From NCBI RefSeq assembly GCF_001661595.2, contig NZ_LYPF02000010.1:124001-188000 (forward strand): a DNA stretch of 64,000 nt, in the 5' to 3' direction. The notes under the pieces were generated by a model. It made no database searches, was not told the origin of the DNA, and worked only from the letters and a program-made list of their open reading frames with translations. Shown piece by piece: positions 37,006-44,921 of the stretch. The DNA is from Crocinitomix algicola. GTDB taxonomy: Bacteria > Bacteroidota > Bacteroidia > Flavobacteriales_D > Crocinitomicaceae. Within the stretch, counting starts at the first letter, position 1. The number at the start of each line of letters is the position of its first letter. The translations under genes and the position numbers were made by a program.

Positions 37006-37752
37006 ATGATAAAACTATTTTTCCTCAGCTGCATAGCCATAGTTGGGCTAAATGCTCAAACTCAAGACCTACTTTTAGAGTGTGGTCAAAATTCAGGTCA
37101 AAACTTTAACGGTTGGTATTTCTTAAACCATCAAGTCTTTGATGATATTGAATTTGATAATATACAAACGGCTTGTTATTCAATAAACGGAGGTGATTAT
37201 GGAATGACCATTACCAAGGAAGTTCCAGCAATGAAAAATTATAAACGTTTTAACCTCCTCTTTAATTTTGACGTTATTAATCATGCTGAAATAAATGATG
37301 TTACATATTACACTTCAATCGACGGTAAAAATTGGAACCCAATTAGTTCAAGCGGAAATAACAAGGTAGTATCTATTATAAATGATGATTTGTCTATACG
37401 ATTTATTAGAGCCACAGCAAATGCACGTTTTGAGAAAGATGGAAAAATTGCCTGCAACTATGTAAAAGTAGAAGGCGAAAGAACTGCTAAAAACCTTACC
37501 ATACTGCCTACTGAGCAGCTAGCAGAAACACCTGAATATTTAATTTTTAATTATGCCCATCAATTAAATATAGAAACTACGAAAGATGAACTATATGAGG
37601 TTATGATTACCGCTATAAAAGGTCAAATAATCTACCGCGAACAGTATTCAGGAAGTAATAGAATTGAACTTCCTGCGGATTTATCGGGTTTTTATATAGT
37701 TACTATAATTGCTGACCAACAGTTTAAAGCCTCTAAGCGCATTGTCTTATAA
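37006..37752 (+). CDS. T9SS-exported hypothetical protein
   Basis: A 248-residue secreted protein: signal peptide (FFLSCIAIVGLNAQ), a beta-rich domain with Trp/Phe/Asn at about 25-150, and a C-terminal Por-type sorting domain (YEVMITAIKGQIIY ... LSGFYIVTIIADQ ... SKRIVL). Export by T9SS is the only firm inference; no catalytic motif seen. A terminator is at 37837. Confidence 0.75.
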   Translation: MIKLFFLSCIAIVGLNAQTQDLLLECGQNSGQNFNGWYFLNHQVFDDIEFDNIQTACYSINGGDYGMTITKEVPAMKNYKRFNLLFNFDVINHAEINDVTYYTSIDGKNWNPISSSGNNKVVSIINDDLSIRFIRATANARFEKDGKIACNYVKVEGERTAKNLTILPTEQLAETPEYLIFNYAHQLNIETTKDELYEVMITAIKGQIIYREQYSGSNRIELPADLSGFYIVTIIADQQFKASKRIVL

Positions 37753-37836
37753 AATGCTCCTCTCCTGGTCGAGATGCAAGATTATATTACAATGTTCAAA
37801 TGCCCTAGGTTATTGCTTTTTCAAAGGGCAGAAATA

Positions 37837-37873
37837 AAAAAGCCTGTGACCAGATATTTGATCACAGGCTTTT
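37837..37873. terminator. Bidirectional terminator between convergent genes
   Basis: AAAAGCCTGTGA / TCACAGGCTTTT stem with about 12-base loop, T-rich on both strands, between the T9SS protein and the M48 protease, which converge here. A short second hairpin TGCCCT/AGGGCA lies at 37801-37830. Confidence 0.9.
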
Positions 37874-37888
37874 AATTTGTTATAATTT

Positions 37889-38695
37889 TTAGAATAGTCT
37901 TTGAAATTCTTTGAACGACATTTCACCATTATCGTTCCCAGAACACCCTTTTTCTTTTGCCCAAGAATGATAATTTTCAATTCGGTTTGCTGGACTAGGA
38001 TGCGTACTTAAAAACTCAGGAGAACGTCCGCCACCTTGTGCTTCAATTTTCTCAAAAAAACCAGCACCACCGTCAGCAGGCCATTTTGTTCCACATAAAT
38101 AATGTACTGACATTTCATCCGCCTCAGTTTCATGCGATCGGCTAAATTTTAAACCAATCAGTCCTGATGTAATTTGTCTTAGCATTTCCCTATCTTGGCC
38201 AAGTGCAACACTCAACAACACTTCTACACCAAAACTTTTCGTCATTTGTTTTGTAGAATGACGCATATCAGCATGGGCAATTTCATGACCCATTACCCCT
38301 GCCAATTCAGCTTCATTGGTTAAATATTTGATAATTCCAGTATAAAAATAGATATATCCTCCAGGTGTACAAAAGGCATTCAAGGTTGAATCGTTATCAA
38401 TAATTCTTACTTGCCAAGCAAAATCATCTTTATGAATGACGTTACCAGTTTCTAGAATTGCATCTCGGATACCGTAAATATAACGATAAGCTGCCACATT
38501 AGAAGCTGAATCTAAAATAGGATATGTTGCCGGATCAGAGGCGATTTCATTCGAAACTTGCACCCCAAGTTCTTTGTCCTTTTCAATTGAAAAAAGATTA
38601 AACCCTGTTGACTTTTCACCATTTTTTCCAAGTCCGCAAGCAAATAAAAATCCGCTTATTCCAAATACAAACGCTGTATATTTTAATTTCATCAT
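37889..38695 (-). CDS. M48-family metalloprotease lipoprotein
   Basis: A 268-residue lipoprotein (lipobox GFLFAC, Cys20) with an M48 peptidase domain: HEIAHADMRH (zinc ligands and catalytic Glu) and the third ligand region ETEADEMSVHYLC, then a conserved LSTHPSPANRI loop. Such proteins (LoiP/YggG/BepA type) maintain outer-membrane proteins. Convergent with the T9SS gene and separated from it by the terminator. The gap 38696-38811 is AT-rich with nothing seen. Confidence 0.9.
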   Translation of the reverse strand: MMKLKYTAFVFGISGFLFACGLGKNGEKSTGFNLFSIEKDKELGVQVSNEIASDPATYPILDSASNVAAYRYIYGIRDAILETGNVIHKDDFAWQVRIIDNDSTLNAFCTPGGYIYFYTGIIKYLTNEAELAGVMGHEIAHADMRHSTKQMTKSFGVEVLLSVALGQDREMLRQITSGLIGLKFSRSHETEADEMSVHYLCGTKWPADGGAGFFEKIEAQGGGRSPEFLSTHPSPANRIENYHSWAKEKGCSGNDNGEMSFKEFQRLF

Positions 38696-38811
38696 TTATT
38701 AATTATCGGTTAGCAAACAAAATTAGACAGATCCATTCGATTATCGTTAAGAATCAAGCAATTTTACGAAATAATTCTGTGAACTTACCTTTTTAGCAGA
38801 TAATTGACTCT

Positions 38812-39492
38812 CTATAAATAAATTCCAAACTTTACACAAACAAAACAGACACCCAATCCAACCAAGGCTCCCAAAAATAATTCCAGCAGGTTATGCGCCT
38901 TTAAATAAGCTCTAGCTCCAATAACAATGGCTGCAACACCAAGTAAATAAAGAATCATATATAAATTAGTAGGTGACTCGGAAAATACAGGTGAAATTTG
39001 CGTTTGACTATACCCAATTAAGGCGCCACAAACACCATAAATTGCAACAGCATGCAGACTTATTTTAGTAAAAAAGTTAATCACAAACGCAATTAAAACT
39101 ACCGTAAATAAACCAAATAAAAAACCCATTAAAGCCGGATGCTGGTAATCCAATGGTAATTGCCGTCGCACAAAAAAATACGCTAAGAAATAATAAAATA
39201 AAATGAGGATGTAAGGATAAAATCGTTGTTTACGATCTATCATATAATAATCCCCAATAATTCTATTCCGTTTCATGATAAACAAACTGAGTACCGGAGC
39301 TAACAAGGTTAAAATTCCCAAAACTATAAACAAATATTGCTTTACCATTTCAGGGTACAAATAGAGCGTATCCAGAGGGTTTAACGAAACTGGTAAGGTA
39401 GGAATCATCAATAAAAGATAAATTCCTAATAACGGCATTAACAAAGGGTGAAAAATATAAGAAATAGCAGAAAAAAACTGTTTCAAAATCAT
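38812..39492 (-). CDS. Multi-helix membrane protein, unknown
   Basis: A 226-residue integral membrane protein with about seven helices and motifs YFHPLLMP near the start, YYMIDRKQR after the third helix, and AHNLLELFLGALVG near the end. It recalls the phosphatase-like/PAP2-related membrane proteins near rpoN in this phylum, but the PAP2 catalytic motifs are not complete, so no enzyme is claimed. It starts at an ATGA overlap with the rpoN stop, so it is translationally coupled to rpoN. Confidence 0.65.
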   Translation of the reverse strand: MILKQFFSAISYIFHPLLMPLLGIYLLLMIPTLPVSLNPLDTLYLYPEMVKQYLFIVLGILTLLAPVLSLFIMKRNRIIGDYYMIDRKQRFYPYILILFYYFLAYFFVRRQLPLDYQHPALMGFLFGLFTVVLIAFVINFFTKISLHAVAIYGVCGALIGYSQTQISPVFSESPTNLYMILYLLGVAAIVIGARAYLKAHNLLELFLGALVGLGVCFVCVKFGIYL

Positions 39493-40937
39493 AGTTCTTT
39501 TCTTAATCGTGCAACAGGAATATCTAATTGCTCTCGGTATTTAGCCACCGTTCTTCGTGCGATATTATACCCTTTTTCCTTTAATAAATCAGTTAATTTT
39601 TGATCGGTTAATGGTTTTTTCTTCGATTCATTGTCCACTGCATCACTTAAAATCTTTTTCACTTCTCTGGTAGACACCTCTTCACCAGAAGAAGTAGATA
39701 GAGATTCAGAAAAGAAATATTTCAATGACATGATCCCGTAAGGCGTTTGAATGTATTTAGAGTTAGCAACCCGCGAAATTGTCGAAATATCCATTTCCAC
39801 GATATCAGCAATATCCTTTAGAATCATTGGTTTTAAATCTGTATCGTCACCTGACAAAAAATATTCCTTTTGGTAATCAAGAATTGCTTTCATCGTATAC
39901 ATTAAAGTATGTTGTCTTTGTTGTATAGCGTCAATGAACCACTTTGCCGAATCAAGTTTCTGCTTTACGAATTGCACAGCTTCTTTATCAGATTTCGTAT
40001 TTTTTGCACCTTCGGAATAACTTCTCAGCATATTTTCGTATGCTTTACTTACCTTCAACTGAGGTGCATTCCTGCCATTTAATGACAAACTTAGCTCTCC
40101 CTCATCTTCCGTCAGGATAAAATCTGGGATGATTTGTTGTATATTTTTAGAGTTTGTAGACTCTTTTAAAGAATTTCCCGGTTTTGGGTTTAACCGAACA
40201 ATAACATCCACGGCGTCTTTAAGATCCTCATCTTCAATTTCAAATTTCGCTTTTATTTTGTCATAATGCTTTTTTGTAAACTCATCAAATGCTTTTTCAA
40301 TGATCTTTTTGGCCGTATAAACCGCGATATCTCCATGATGCTTACGCTCCAGCTGCAACAATAAACACTCCCTTAAATCACGCGCACCAACGCCCGCAGG
40401 TTCAAAATCCTGAATAACAAATAAAACATCCTCAACGTCTTCTTCTGTTGTTTGAACGTTTGCACTAAAGGCCAAATCATCAACTATTGCCTCAATTTCT
40501 CTTCTTAAATAACCATCATCATCTATATTTCCAATGATATTTTCCGCTATTTTCTTTTCATCAGCAGTCAATTTACGAAGCATCAGCTGGTTTTCCAGTA
40601 TTTCATGAAAGGACTTTCCTCCCGAAATTGGAACAGCTTTTTCATCTTGATCCTTTCCTGCATTTGAAACAGATGTCTTATACTGAGGTAAATCGTCATC
40701 CAAATAATCATTGATATCAAACTCTTCATTATCTGAAGCGCTGTCATCATAATCATCCTCATGACTATCCAAGTCATCAACTTCTTCTTTCCCTTCTTCC
40801 AAAGCTGGGTTCTCTTCAATCTCTTCTTTTATTCGTTGTTCCAATTCCATAGTAGGAACCTGCAACAATTTCATGAGTTGAATTTGCTGCGGAGACAACT
40901 TTTGAAGTAATTTTTGACTTAGTGTTTGCTTTAGCAT
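39489..40937 (-). CDS. rpoN: RNA polymerase sigma-54 factor
   Basis: A sigma factor of about 482 residues for sigma-54-dependent promoters, which need an AAA+ enhancer-binding activator. N-terminal activator-binding region (QTLSQKLLQKLSPQQIQLMKLLQVP), an acidic region II at about 55-95, core-binding domain, and the C-terminal RpoN box ARRTVAKYRE. ATG at 40937 is chosen over the in-frame TTG at 40943. The downstream membrane gene overlaps its stop. No activator gene is in view. Confidence 0.96.
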   Translation of the reverse strand: MLKQTLSQKLLQKLSPQQIQLMKLLQVPTMELEQRIKEEIEENPALEEGKEEVDDLDSHEDDYDDSASDNEEFDINDYLDDDLPQYKTSVSNAGKDQDEKAVPISGGKSFHEILENQLMLRKLTADEKKIAENIIGNIDDDGYLRREIEAIVDDLAFSANVQTTEEDVEDVLFVIQDFEPAGVGARDLRECLLLQLERKHHGDIAVYTAKKIIEKAFDEFTKKHYDKIKAKFEIEDEDLKDAVDVIVRLNPKPGNSLKESTNSKNIQQIIPDFILTEDEGELSLSLNGRNAPQLKVSKAYENMLRSYSEGAKNTKSDKEAVQFVKQKLDSAKWFIDAIQQRQHTLMYTMKAILDYQKEYFLSGDDTDLKPMILKDIADIVEMDISTISRVANSKYIQTPYGIMSLKYFFSESLSTSSGEEVSTREVKKILSDAVDNESKKKPLTDQKLTDLLKEKGYNIARRTVAKYREQLDIPVARLRKEL

Positions 40938-41422
40938 GTACAAGTTTTCATTTTCGAGATTAAACGAAATCTAATTTTTAACCTCAATCAAAATTACTAA
41001 AATTCCCGCAAAAAATCATGCCAATACTACAATTCCCTCAATTTTCATTTTAGCTTGAGTCGGATTACTACAATAAAAAACGAATCTAACTCACCTTCAA
41101 TTGAATAGATCAATATCATCAAGAATGTTTACGACTCAGCTTCGTTACATTATGTGAGAATTTCTTGTCCTCTCCTTTTTTGAATAAAAGCAGCTCTAGT
41201 TGATTTCCATGTTGTATTTGCACTTTTTTTAGTCTCCATGGTACATCAAATATGATGATATGCCGGAACAATCAGTTATAAAGATGCCTGTTACTGAAAT
41301 CTAAATCGAATTTTCAAAATAGATTAGATTTTAGTTGTCATGCCCAAACAAACCCCATAATGGTAGCGTCGTTTTTTTGTGTATGTCGATTATGATTATT
41401 TTATCATCTATTTTTTAAAGTG

Positions 41423-41457
41423 TTTTGACTATTATTTAATCATTTTTAGTATTTTTG
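41423..41457 (+). promoter_or_regulatory. Promoter of dprA, leaderless or nearly so
   Basis: TTTTG at 41423-41427 and TATTTTTG at 41450-41457, spaced 22 bases. The GTG start at 41462 is only 4 bases past the -7 box. The 524-base divergent gap 40938-41461 otherwise shows no gene or structured element to me. Confidence 0.55.
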
Positions 41458-41461
41458 AGAG

Positions 41462-42556
41462 GTGGATGAAAGAGTTTATAAGATAGCATTGAGCTTGTTA
41501 CAAGCAATCGGTATAGTTAAAACCAAAACTTTAGTTGCTTATTTAGGAGGAGCAAAAGCATTTTTCGATGCCAGTGAAAAGAAGATTGCTTCATTTGGAA
41601 TTATTGGGTTATCGAAGGTTAAAAAACTAAACCGTAAAGCTGCCTTAGCACGTGCCGAACAAGAGGTTGATTTTATGGAACAAAATCAGGTTCAACTTCA
41701 TTATTATTTAGATTTAAATTATCCGCCGGCATTAAAGTTTTGCGACGACGCTCCAATTGTACTATATTCTAAAGGCGCTATTAATTTCAATCAAGAAAAT
41801 GTTGCTATTGTTGGCACACGAAAAGCCACACCTTATGGAAAACGATTAACCGCCGATTTAGTAAAAGATTTAGCAAAAAGAAATGTTCAAATTATTAGTG
41901 GCTTAGCGCATGGGATAGACAAAGAAGCCCATCAAGCTGCTATTCAAAATAATTTATCGACCATTGCAGTATTAGGACATGGGCTTGAACTGATTTATCC
42001 TGCAGCCCATAAATCATTGGCCAAAAAAATGATGGAAAACGGAGGACTAGTCACCGAGTTTATGAGTTATTATCCTGGTGACCCTTCAAATTTTCCTAAA
42101 CGAAATCGAATTGTTGCAGGGCTTTGTCAAGCCACGGTTGTCGTTGAAAGTGCTGAATCTGGCGGATCTTTAATTACAGCGAACTTAGCAAATGACTACA
42201 ATAGAGATGTTTTTGCTTTTCCTGGAGATGTTAATCGACCTTATTCGGCAGGTTGCAATAATTTAATCAGAAGAGACAAGGCCCATTTAATTACATGTGC
42301 AGAAGACATGTATGAGATAATGGGCTGGGAAATTGATGATCGGAGCGAGCCTATTCAAGGCGACTTATTTGACGCCATGACTAATGATGAAGAAAAAGTA
42401 TGTAAGGCACTTAAAACAGCAAATGGACAATTACATATTGATGATTTATCCGAAGCCGTCGCGATGACAATGAGTGAATTATCGTTACACCTATTCAACC
42501 TTGAACTAAAGGGAAATATTGATGCTTTACCAGGCAAAATTTATCGTTTGAAATAG
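41462..42556 (+). CDS. dprA: DNA processing protein DprA
   Basis: A 364-residue DprA/Smf protein that loads RecA on single-stranded DNA during transformation. Rossmann-fold motifs GTRKATPYGKRLTADL, SGLAHGIDKEAH, GHGLELIYP, and SGSLITA-like GGSLITANLA; a winged-helix-like C-terminal region (about 290-364) follows. GTG start; the nearby ATG is out of frame. It is convergent with the DUF2752 gene, 7 bases apart. Confidence 0.95.
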   Translation: MDERVYKIALSLLQAIGIVKTKTLVAYLGGAKAFFDASEKKIASFGIIGLSKVKKLNRKAALARAEQEVDFMEQNQVQLHYYLDLNYPPALKFCDDAPIVLYSKGAINFNQENVAIVGTRKATPYGKRLTADLVKDLAKRNVQIISGLAHGIDKEAHQAAIQNNLSTIAVLGHGLELIYPAAHKSLAKKMMENGGLVTEFMSYYPGDPSNFPKRNRIVAGLCQATVVVESAESGGSLITANLANDYNRDVFAFPGDVNRPYSAGCNNLIRRDKAHLITCAEDMYEIMGWEIDDRSEPIQGDLFDAMTNDEEKVCKALKTANGQLHIDDLSEAVAMTMSELSLHLFNLELKGNIDALPGKIYRLK

Positions 42557-42563
42557 TTTTTCC

Positions 42564-42887
42564 TTACTTCTTAATTACAAATGATTTACAAACGCCATAC
42601 AAGTTGTAATCGTAGACAACCCAAAGAAATAAATGAAGCCAATAAAAAATTAGAATAGGTAATATTATAAATGTTAGTTTATTATATTCCCATGCTAGAT
42701 TAAATTCAAAATGAATTGCATGCTGGACACCTCTTGTTAATCCGCACCCCAGACATTCCATATTCAAAAACTGCTTAGAAGGGCATAAACTTACGCCACT
42801 ATCAAAAAAATTAGCCGGTAATAAAAATAGGGTCATTGGCAAAGCCAACAGCCCTATTATTATTAATATCCTAAGAATTTTTTTCAA
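42564..42887 (-). CDS. DUF2752-family membrane protein
   Basis: A 107-residue protein with the DUF2752 signature CLGCGLTRG after an N-terminal helix, two further helices, and a basic end. TTG start at 42887. It starts 6 bases past the YqaE-domain lipoprotein stop, so they form an operon. Function of the family is not known. Confidence 0.85.
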   Translation of the reverse strand: MKKILRILIIIGLLALPMTLFLLPANFFDSGVSLCPSKQFLNMECLGCGLTRGVQHAIHFEFNLAWEYNKLTFIILPILIFYWLHLFLWVVYDYNLYGVCKSFVIKK

Positions 42888-42893
42888 TTCAAT

Positions 42894-43550
42894 TTATACA
42901 TTTTTGCTAACTACAATGAGTGCGTGAATTATTCCTGGTAAACCACACAAGCAACAAAGTAAAATATTTATTATAACCTGACTAATATCCCAATCAGTCA
43001 CTAAACCAACAGCAAGAAACGGTATAACAATAGCCAGAATATAATACAATATCTCGTCATCGCTGGTATCACTGCTTTGAGCAACAACTTTTTTATGTCT
43101 AAATTGCTTCTTTTTTGACTTTAAATCCTTCTTTATTTCTTTTAAATCTTCCTTAAGAATTGAAGCTTTTTGAAAATTATTTTTTTCATTTTCATCTGAA
43201 AAACTTGAATTTAAATTCTCAACAGCAGCAGTATTTGTTGCGTATTCTGGAGTAAGATTATTAACTGACACAACCTCTTCCACCTTGTCTAACACCTGGT
43301 CATTTAATGTTTGTGATTCAATAAATCCCTGAATCTCTTCAATAGAAGTTTCACGGAGCTTTCTTGTGTCTGCCAAGTCGTCTTCTGATGTTGAATTGCC
43401 GTAGTTTTTCTTGAAATCAAAAAAGTAGCCTTTTGTATACTTTCTTTTTTGAATTCCTCTTTTTCCAGCAACCTCGTTCGAAGTAGAACATGAAAGCATT
43501 GTTACAACACTCAATAGCGCAATAGCGCCTTTAAGAAAAAATTTTTTCAT
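42894..43550 (-). CDS. Lipoprotein with C-terminal YqaE/Pmp3 membrane domain
   Basis: A 218-residue protein. N-terminal lipobox (VVTMLSC, Cys21), a basic/acidic linker of about 120 residues, then a Pmp3/YqaE-type two-helix hydrophobic domain (YYILAIVIPFLAVGLVTDWD ... LLCCLCGLPGIIHAL). YqaE proteins are normally small stand-alone inner-membrane proteins, so lipid-anchored fusion is unusual. Topology is unresolved: a lipobox with two C-terminal helices implies double anchoring. Upstream of the DUF2752 gene. Confidence 0.8.
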   Translation of the reverse strand: MKKFFLKGAIALLSVVTMLSCSTSNEVAGKRGIQKRKYTKGYFFDFKKNYGNSTSEDDLADTRKLRETSIEEIQGFIESQTLNDQVLDKVEEVVSVNNLTPEYATNTAAVENLNSSFSDENEKNNFQKASILKEDLKEIKKDLKSKKKQFRHKKVVAQSSDTSDDEILYYILAIVIPFLAVGLVTDWDISQVIINILLCCLCGLPGIIHALIVVSKNV

Positions 43551-43619
43551 ACGAATTTAGATTATTGTTTAACACGAATATACGTGAAAAAACGAATTAT
43601 CAAAAATCAAACCAAATTC

Positions 43620-44879
43620 CTACAATCCTAAAAGAACTTCTAATGGATCTTTACCTCCAAAAATCATTCTTTCTGGGTTTTCAAGCATTTCTTTTACCTT
43701 AACAAGGAAACTTACAGACTCTTTTCCATCAATAATTCTATGATCATAAGAAAGCGCGACATACATTATTGGTCTTACAACAATCTCTCCATCAACAACC
43801 ACCGCACGTTCAACGATATTATGCATTCCTAAAATAGCAGATTGAGGAGGATTAATAATAGGTGTTGACAACATTGATCCAAAGACACCTCCATTAGTTA
43901 TTGTAAAAGTTCCTCCCGTCATTTCGTCTGGCGCAATTTTTCCATCTCTTGCGCGAATTGCCAAACGTTTTATTTCCCTTTCAATTTCAGCCAAACTCAT
44001 CTGCTCAGCATTTCTTACTACAGGCACCATCAATCCTTTTGGCGACGAAACAGCAATACCGATATCTGCATAGTTATGCATAATCATTTCTTTCCCTTCA
44101 ATTTGAGCATTAACAGCTGGGTAAAGATTCAGTGCCTCGGTTACAGCCTTTGTAAAGAACGACATAAACCCAAGGTTGACGTCATGATGTTCTTTAAAGT
44201 TCATTTTATACTTCGCCCTAAGATCCATGATTGGCTTCATGTCAACCTCATTAAATGTAGTTAACATTGCCGTTTCATTTTTAACAGCTACCAATCGTTC
44301 CGCTACTTTACGACGAAGCATTGACATTTTTTTAGGTTCCGTCTCTCTTGTTCCGCCCCAACCTTGTGCGTCATTTGCAGAAAATCCAGCAGCCATTGCG
44401 CTTACGACATCCTGCTTAGTGATTCGACCATCTTTGCCTGTACCATTGATTTGATTCGCAGAAATTCCATTTTCATCCATCACTTTTTTTGCAGCAATAG
44501 AAGGATGACCTGCAGCATAAGAATCAGATTTTGGCGCTGATTTTTCTGCTACGGGTGCTGGATTGGGAACAGGATCATCCTTTTTGGGCTCCTCCGCAGG
44601 AGCAGCAGTTTCCTTATTCTCACTTCCAGCTGGAGGTTCAGCCGAAGTATCAATATGACATACCACAGCACCAACAGCTACGGCATCACCCTCTTCCGCT
44701 TTCAAAGTAATGATACCTGAAGCTTCTGCAGGCAATTCTAATGTTGCTTTATCTGAATCTACTTCCGCTATTGCTTGATCCTTTTCAACATAATCTCCAT
44801 CTTCAACTAGCCATGTTGCAATTTCAACTTCTGATATTGATTCCCCCGGAGAGGGAACTTTCATTTCTAATACAGACAT
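43620..44879 (-). CDS. sucB: 2-oxoglutarate dehydrogenase E2, dihydrolipoamide succinyltransferase
   Basis: A 419-residue E2 of the 2-oxoglutarate dehydrogenase complex, moving succinyl from lipoate to CoA in the TCA cycle. Lipoyl domain with Lys44 in VDSDKATLE, Ala/Pro-rich linker, peripheral subunit-binding domain (SYAAGHPSIAAKKVMDE), and catalytic domain ending DHRIIDGKESVSF with the catalytic His. The E1 gene lies directly upstream (43 bases between). Confidence 0.95.
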   Translation of the reverse strand: MSVLEMKVPSPGESISEVEIATWLVEDGDYVEKDQAIAEVDSDKATLELPAEASGIITLKAEEGDAVAVGAVVCHIDTSAEPPAGSENKETAAPAEEPKKDDPVPNPAPVAEKSAPKSDSYAAGHPSIAAKKVMDENGISANQINGTGKDGRITKQDVVSAMAAGFSANDAQGWGGTRETEPKKMSMLRRKVAERLVAVKNETAMLTTFNEVDMKPIMDLRAKYKMNFKEHHDVNLGFMSFFTKAVTEALNLYPAVNAQIEGKEMIMHNYADIGIAVSSPKGLMVPVVRNAEQMSLAEIEREIKRLAIRARDGKIAPDEMTGGTFTITNGGVFGSMLSTPIINPPQSAILGMHNIVERAVVVDGEIVVRPIMYVALSYDHRIIDGKESVSFLVKVKEMLENPERMIFGGKDPLEVLLGL

Positions 44880-44921
44880 TCTGTTATTCTTTAGTTTAAA
44901 GTATTATAATTCTAATTGTAC

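Noticed and set aside
38812-39492. PAP2 phosphatase assignment
   Set aside because: The characteristic K-x6-RP ... PSGH ... SR-x5-H motifs are not visible.
41000-41461. Small ORFs or RNA in the rpoN-dprA gap
   Set aside because: No frame with coding character, no stems beyond chance; only the dprA promoter is supported.
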